A DNA stretch of 44,005 nt from Rhodospirillaceae bacterium (GTDB taxonomy: Bacteria; Pseudomonadota; Alphaproteobacteria; GCA-2731375), in contig PCBT01000083.1 in assembly GCA_002731375.1 (NCBI GenBank), positions 11,061 to 55,065 of the forward strand, written 5' to 3'. Under the pieces are notes generated by a model. That model saw only the letters and a program-made list of their open reading frames with translations, had not been told where the DNA came from and searched no databases. This document shows, piece by piece, positions 39,251 to 44,005 of this stretch. The position numbers and the translations under genes are program-made. Every line of letters starts with the position of its first letter. Within the stretch, counting starts at the first letter, position 1.

Positions 39251-40825
39251 ATGGGAAAAGTCAAGAATATCTTGTTCATAATGTACGACCAGTTGCGGGC
39301 CGATTATCTGGGCTGTGAGGGTCACCCAACCATTCAAACACCACACATGGATGCCCTGGCGGCGCGCGGCGTGCGCTTCAGTCAGGCCTATTGCCAGGCG
39401 CCGGTTTGTGGGCCATCGCGGGTCTCGTTCTATACCGGGCGCTATATGTCCAGCCATGGGGCCGGCTACAACAACGTGCCATATTCGCTGGATCAATGGA
39501 ACATAGGCGATTATCTGCGCGAGGTGGGTATGCGCACGGTTTTGGTGGGCAAAACCCACATGGTGCCTGATCAGTCCGGCATGAAGCGTTTGCGGATCAA
39601 TCCGGTGTCCGAGCTAGGGGCCTGGATCAGCCAGAGCGGCTTCGAGGAATTTGAACGCGATGATGGCCTGCACGCCGATCAGTACGTGGATCCCATGCTG
39701 GCTTACAACAATTATCTCCGCGCCAAGGGTTACGACAGCGACAACCCCTGGCATGATTATGCGAACTCGGCGGAGGGTCCCGATGGTAAGATCCTTAGCG
39801 GTTGGCATATGCGTTACGCCCGCCTGCCGGCACGGGTGGCTGAGGAGGATTCCGAAACGCCATACATGACCGACCGGGCCATAGAATTCATCGATCGGGC
39901 CGGCGACGAGCCATGGTGTCTGCATTTTTCCCTGATCAAACCCCATTGGCCCTATGTAGCACCCGCACCCTATAACGATATGTACGGCCCCAATCAGATC
40001 ATTCCCGCCAATATGAGCCAGCAAGAAATAGACAACCCCCATCCCGTGGTAGGTGCCTTCCAAGGTCACGAAGGCAGCGAAAACTTCCGCCGTGAAGAGG
40101 TCCGCCAAACCGTGATACCCACCTACATGGGCCTGATCACCCAATGCGACGATCAATTGGGCCGTTTGATGGCATTTCTGGAGGAGCGTGGGCGCCTAGA
40201 TGACACCATGATCGTTTTGACTTCGGACCATGGTGACTATCTGGGCGATCACGGCCTGGGGGAAAAAGACCTGTTGCACGAGGAAGTCGCCCGTATCCCC
40301 ATGATCATCTATGACCCGGATGCAAGCGCCGACAGCCGCCGCGGCAGCGTCGATGATCGCCTGGTCGAAGCAATCGACATGATCCCCACCTTTCTGGACA
40401 GCCAGGGCGGCGATTTGCACAGCCACCGCCTGGAGGGGCGGTCTCTGTTGCCGCTGTTGCGCGGCACGGGTGAAGTGGATGACTGGCGCGATGCCGTGTT
40501 TTCAGAAACGGATTACAGCTTTCACCCCGCGCGCCATGCCCTTGACCAGGGACCCGAGGGGAACCGGGCCTACATGGTCCGCACGGCGGAATGGAAATAT
40601 ATCTTCTATGAAGGTCACCGCCCACAATTGTTCCATCTGGCCGAAGATGCAATGGAACAAAACGATCTAGGCGACGATCCGGCGCATGCGGAGCAGCAGG
40701 CGGAGCTGCACGAAAAGCTGTTCCATTGGTTGCGCAACCGCCGCCATCGGGTCATGCCGGATGGGGTTGTCGAACAGCGCACGGGCACGGCCAAGGAACG
40801 CGGCTTTTTCTTTGGGGTCTGGTGA
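39251..40825 (+). CDS. Sulfatase (type I, formylglycine-dependent)
   Basis: Alkaline-phosphatase-superfamily sulfatase of 524 residues without a signal peptide, so probably cytosolic. The formylglycine motif C53-G-P-S-R57 in APVCGPSRVSFYTGRY is intact. Metal-binding residues appear in MYDQLRADYLG near the start (D13, Q14) and in TSDHGDYLGDHGL in the second half. A formylglycine-generating enzyme or anSME would be needed for activity but is not in the window. Sequence style is nearest to choline-sulfatase or phosphonate monoester hydrolase relatives; the substrate cannot be fixed. Its stop shares a base with the next gene (TGATG). Confidence 0.9.
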   Translation: MGKVKNILFIMYDQLRADYLGCEGHPTIQTPHMDALAARGVRFSQAYCQAPVCGPSRVSFYTGRYMSSHGAGYNNVPYSLDQWNIGDYLREVGMRTVLVGKTHMVPDQSGMKRLRINPVSELGAWISQSGFEEFERDDGLHADQYVDPMLAYNNYLRAKGYDSDNPWHDYANSAEGPDGKILSGWHMRYARLPARVAEEDSETPYMTDRAIEFIDRAGDEPWCLHFSLIKPHWPYVAPAPYNDMYGPNQIIPANMSQQEIDNPHPVVGAFQGHEGSENFRREEVRQTVIPTYMGLITQCDDQLGRLMAFLEERGRLDDTMIVLTSDHGDYLGDHGLGEKDLLHEEVARIPMIIYDPDASADSRRGSVDDRLVEAIDMIPTFLDSQGGDLHSHRLEGRSLLPLLRGTGEVDDWRDAVFSETDYSFHPARHALDQGPEGNRAYMVRTAEWKYIFYEGHRPQLFHLAEDAMEQNDLGDDPAHAEQQAELHEKLFHWLRNRRHRVMPDGVVEQRTGTAKERGFFFGVW

Positions 40826-41247
40826 TGGCCAAAATGGCGGGCGGCTGCCCGTGCGGCGCTATACGGTTCGATATCACGGGCTAACCCATGATGCTCAGCC
40901 ACGGCCACTGCGCCATCTGCCGCGAGGCAATCGGCGCACCGTTCATTACCTGGATCACCTTAGCAACAGACGACTTCGCCTATACCCAAGACGGGTCCGC
41001 CATCTGTCGCTCGTCGGCGACCATAAAGCAAAGTTTTTGTGGCCAATGCGGCACCACCCTGGGCTACGCCTCGGACGACTATTGTGATGAGCTGGACATC
41101 GCCGCCGGCGCGCCGGACGACCCGGCCCAGATCCCGCCTGACGATCACATCCGGGTTAACGGCATGCTGCCCTGGCTAAAGTTTGACGACACCCTGTCCT
41201 GCCTGCCCGGCTCCCACTGGGAGCATGGCTATCCAGACCGGAATTAG
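40825..41247 (+). pseudogene. GFA family (CENP-V/GFA domain) protein with in-frame stop
   Basis: Zinc-binding GFA-family gene whose reading frame begins at 40825 (MAKMAGGCPCGAIRFDITG), hits TAA at codon 20 (40882-40884), then continues in the same frame through LSHGHCAICREAIGAPFITW, the second cysteine pair SFCGQCGTTLGY and the GSHWEHGY end. In relatives the stop position normally carries glutamate (GEP), so one G-to-T change would explain it. Internal initiation at 40888 would lose the first zinc cysteines. It overlaps the sulfatase stop and meets the convergent cyclase gene with a 4-bp stop overlap. Confidence 0.82.
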
Positions 41248-42146
41248 AGGATCGCGACGGGCCGCACGGGACAGCCGGTGGCGCCCTTGAACTTCACGGG
41301 CAGGATGACGAAGCAGAAAGTATCCACACCCATCCCGGCCAGTTCTGCCAGCGCCATGTTCTCGATAATATGCACGCCAGCCTCAGCCAGGCAATGTTGG
41401 TGCACCGGCATCATGATTTCCGGATGCTTGGTGCCCGGCAAGACTTCCAGCGCCATGTTATCAGCACCGATGGCGACCACGCCCAGTTCGGTCAGCCATT
41501 TCGCCGCGCCCTCTTCGATCCCCGGCTCCCCTTCCAGATAGGTCTCGTTATCGGTCATGAAAAAGCGGCCCCAGCCGGTGTTTATCATCACCACGTCGCC
41601 TGCTTGTGGGCTGACGTTCCTAGCCTCGCAAACCCGCTTTAGATCGTCCGCCGTTACAGGCCGGCCTGCCGCAAGATGCGCGCCATCATCCAGGCCCGAG
41701 ACATTCAAACACAGACCGCGGGTGATCATGGGCGGAATATTCTCGATACCCAGATCTTTGAGACCAAAATCACCGACACTGTCGTCGATGTTATGACCGC
41801 CATAGAGATGCTCGCCAATACTGAAATGGCCCAGAGCATCAATATGGGTGCCCACATGCATGGTCATGCCGACCCGCTCTAGATTGGCGCCAACCTGGTT
41901 GGTGGCGCCCAGTTCGGCCCGCACCTTCATACTATTGCGCGCCGTTGCGCCCGAATGGATCACATAGGGCGTCTGGTTTGGCCCCATGTACGGCGCACCG
42001 TTCTCGATGATGAAGCTCAAATCGAGGATTTGCCCAGAATTGGCCATGGCCAGCGCAGCCAGGGTGCTTTCCGGTGTTAGCTGGTTGGCAGCGCCAAGCT
42101 GGTCGTCCACCCCCCAACGGCTATGATCATGCGCGCAACTAACCAT
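41244..42146 (-). CDS. Cyclase family metal-dependent hydrolase (kynurenine formamidase-like)
   Basis: Protein of 300 residues in the cyclase/kynurenine-formamidase-like family. The diagnostic metal motif H-x-G-T-H-x-D-x3-H is complete at H97-H107 (MHVGTHIDALGH). A later MINTGWGRFF segment and GADNMALEVLP are also typical. Such enzymes open lactones, cyclic amides or related bonds. Because it lies 14 bp after the sugar-acid dehydratase in the same direction, a lactone or acid-sugar intermediate is a reasonable guess. Complete and intact. Confidence 0.88.
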   Translation of the reverse strand: MVSCAHDHSRWGVDDQLGAANQLTPESTLAALAMANSGQILDLSFIIENGAPYMGPNQTPYVIHSGATARNSMKVRAELGATNQVGANLERVGMTMHVGTHIDALGHFSIGEHLYGGHNIDDSVGDFGLKDLGIENIPPMITRGLCLNVSGLDDGAHLAAGRPVTADDLKRVCEARNVSPQAGDVVMINTGWGRFFMTDNETYLEGEPGIEEGAAKWLTELGVVAIGADNMALEVLPGTKHPEIMMPVHQHCLAEAGVHIIENMALAELAGMGVDTFCFVILPVKFKGATGCPVRPVAIL

Positions 42147-42160
42147 TTTTATGCCTCCGG

Positions 42161-43960
42161 CTAGTGAGAATCCCGGGATTCACCCCGTTCCTCGATCACA
42201 TTGACGAACATGGTCGTCGGTTCCAGACAGGCACCTGTTTCCAACTGCCCAACCATGGAACGGTAAATTTCCTCCCATGGGGTTTGCGAGCCGGGGAAGT
42301 TTGCCTTCCATGTCACCTTGCGTTTATCGATTTCTTCCGCCGACAGCATCACGTTGACCGTACGTTTCTTTAAATCCACACGGACCTGATCGCCGGTCTC
42401 CAAAATCGCCAAGCCACCGCCCACCGCGCTTTCCGGCGAGGCATTTAGAATGGACGGACTACCGGAGGTACCGCTTTGTCTGCCATCACCCATGCAGGCC
42501 AGATCCTCGATACCTTCGGCGGCCAGGGCGTCGGGCGGCGTCATATTGACCACCTCGGCCGAACCTGGATAACCCACTGGGCCGTTGCCCCGGATCACCA
42601 GGATGCTTTGCGCAGTAATCTCCAGCGACGGATCGTTGATGCGGGCGTGATAGTCCTCCGGTCCCTCAAAGACGATGGCACGGGCCTCGAAGGCATCTTC
42701 GTCACCCGGGTTGGAAAGATAGCGACCGCGGAACTTGTCATCGATGACGGAGGTCTTCATCACCGCGCTGTCGAACAGATTGCCCGACAGCACAACGAAG
42801 CCAGCCTTGGCCATCATCGGTTGGCTGTAGGCCCGGATGACGTCACGGTTGACGTAGGGTGCGGCGGCACGGTCGGCCTCAAGGTTCTCACTCATGGTCT
42901 GGCCGGTTACGGTCATGGCGTTGTTGTTCAATTTGCCGGCATCCATCAACTCTTGCATCACCTTAGGCACACCGCCGGCGCGGTAGTAGTCCTCGCCCAG
43001 ATACTCACCAGCGGGCTGCAAGTTGACCAACAGGGGGATGTCATGGCCGTGGGTCTGCCAATCGTCGAGGGACAGTTCCACCCCCATATGACGCGAAATG
43101 GCCGCCAAATGGATCGGGCAGTTGGAGGAACCGCCAATCGCCGACGAGGTCACGATGGCATTTAGGAAAGCGTCGCGGGTCATCACGTCCGATGGCCGCA
43201 GGTTTTCGTGCACCATATCGACGATCCGCAGACCAGTGCGATAGGCCATCTGGCCACGCTCCCTGTACGGTCCGGGTATCGCCGCGCCGCCTGTCAGGGT
43301 CATGCCCAGGGCCTCGGCCAGGGAATTCATCGAGGTTGCCGTACCCATGGTATTGCAATGGCCGACGCTTTGCGCCGAAGAGGCCACCAGCTCAATAAAT
43401 TTATCGATATCGATCTCGCCCGCCGCCAGCTTGACACGGGCATCCCAGACGACGGTGCCGGAACCCGTCCGCTTACCCTCATGATGGCCGTTCAGCATCG
43501 GGCCGCCAGGTAAGGCAATCGCGGGAATATTTACCGTCGCGGCCCCCATCAACATGGCCGGCGTAGTCTTGTCGCAACCGGTGGTTAAAACCACCCCATC
43601 GATGGGATAGCCATGCAGGACCTCGACCAGGGAGAGGTATTGCAGATTGCGGTCCAGGGCCGCCGTGGGCCGCTTGCCCGTCTCCTGAATCGGATGCACG
43701 GGGAATTCGATGGGTACGCCGCCGACGGAAATAATGCCGTCGCGCACCCGCTTGGCTAAGTCAATATGATGGCGGTTGCAGGGGGATAAATCGCTGCCGG
43801 TCTGTGCGATGCCGATGATGGGCCGGCCCGAACGCAATTCCTCCGGCGTCAGGCCAAAGTTCAGATAACGCTCCAGATACAGCGCCGACATTTCCTGATT
43901 ATTCGGATCATTGAACCAGCGCTGGCTGCGCAATTTTACTTTGATCTCACCGTCCGACAT
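42161..43960 (-). CDS. IlvD/Edd family sugar-acid dehydratase (pentonate dehydratase-like)
   Basis: Fe-S dehydratase of 599 residues from the IlvD/Edd family, in the branch with D-xylonate and L-arabinonate dehydratases. Cluster-ligand cysteines are C61 (SPCNRHH), C129 (TGCDKTTP, with K131 next to the magnesium site) and C202 ([13 protein letters not shown]). The [14 protein letters not shown] segment follows. Branched-chain IlvD is less likely given the [17 protein letters not shown] segment and the catabolic neighbours. It leads a two-gene operon with the cyclase. A GGGAG site lies upstream of the ATG. Exact sugar acid unknown. Confidence 0.9.
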   Translation of the reverse strand: MSDGEIKVKLRSQRWFNDPNNQEMSALYLERYLNFGLTPEELRSGRPIIGIAQTGSDLSPCNRHHIDLAKRVRDGIISVGGVPIEFPVHPIQETGKRPTAALDRNLQYLSLVEVLHGYPIDGVVLTTGCDKTTPAMLMGAATVNIPAIALPGGPMLNGHHEGKRTGSGTVVWDARVKLAAGEIDIDKFIELVASSAQSVGHCNTMGTATSMNSLAEALGMTLTGGAAIPGPYRERGQMAYRTGLRIVDMVHENLRPSDVMTRDAFLNAIVTSSAIGGSSNCPIHLAAISRHMGVELSLDDWQTHGHDIPLLVNLQPAGEYLGEDYYRAGGVPKVMQELMDAGKLNNNAMTVTGQTMSENLEADRAAAPYVNRDVIRAYSQPMMAKAGFVVLSGNLFDSAVMKTSVIDDKFRGRYLSNPGDEDAFEARAIVFEGPEDYHARINDPSLEITAQSILVIRGNGPVGYPGSAEVVNMTPPDALAAEGIEDLACMGDGRQSGTSGSPSILNASPESAVGGGLAILETGDQVRVDLKKRTVNVMLSAEEIDKRKVTWKANFPGSQTPWEEIYRSMVGQLETGACLEPTTMFVNVIEERGESRDSH

Positions 43961-44005
43961 GGCCCAACTCCCTGATAATTTTGCTAACCGCTATTGCAGC
44001 CACCG

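Overview
The window looks like the chromosome of an alphaproteobacterium, most likely a Rhodospirillales-like marine or host-associated lineage. The grounds are the 14-gene nuo operon in nuoABCDEFGHIJKLMN order followed directly by birA and coaX, a suf operon opened by an Rrf2 regulator, a DUF3422 protein and a MipA/OmpV porin-like protein. The family-level assignment is inference. Most genes are GC-rich; a stretch around 20.5-22.3 kb is visibly more AT-rich.

Layout. Positions 26-15757 (minus strand) hold complex I (nuoA to nuoN), then biotin ligase and type III pantothenate kinase, nearly all with tiny gaps or 1-10 bp overlaps. A DUF3422 membrane protein follows at 16.2-17.6 kb.

Positions 17.8-22.4 kb form an accessory region built on the 3' half of a tRNA-Asp gene. 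An intact tRNA-Asp (22342-22418, minus) is preceded by two gapless 201-bp repeats (17831 and 20329). Each repeat begins with a decayed copy of the tRNA 3' half and carries three 11-bp-phased TGTACG iterons. The repeats and the tRNA delimit two cassettes without an integrase gene: one with a GMC oxidoreductase, the other with a translationally coupled HNH nuclease plus HIT hydrolase pair. An IS3-type transposase relic lies beyond the tRNA.

Positions 23.0-26.0 kb carry an acyl-CoA synthetase, a flagellin relic and the MipA-like protein. Positions 26.1-32.6 kb (plus strand) are a complete suf operon: rrf2-type regulator, sufB, sufC, sufD, sufS, sufE, sufT, sufA, with a likely terminator. It supplies Fe-S clusters of the kind used by complex I and by the Fe-S dehydratase and molybdoenzyme in this same window. 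Next comes an orphan lsrF paired with a molybdopterin oxidoreductase.

The right end (36-44 kb) is a catabolic region: CDO-like cupin, a frameshifted otnC-type aldolase/decarboxylase, otnK-type kinase, DUF1028 protein, sulfatase, a GFA-family gene with an in-frame stop, a cyclase-family hydrolase and an IlvD/Edd sugar-acid dehydratase. The broken genes and relics (peptidase M15, IS3, flagellin, otnC, GFA) suggest ongoing gene decay, although sequencing or assembly error must be excluded for the two single-event lesions.
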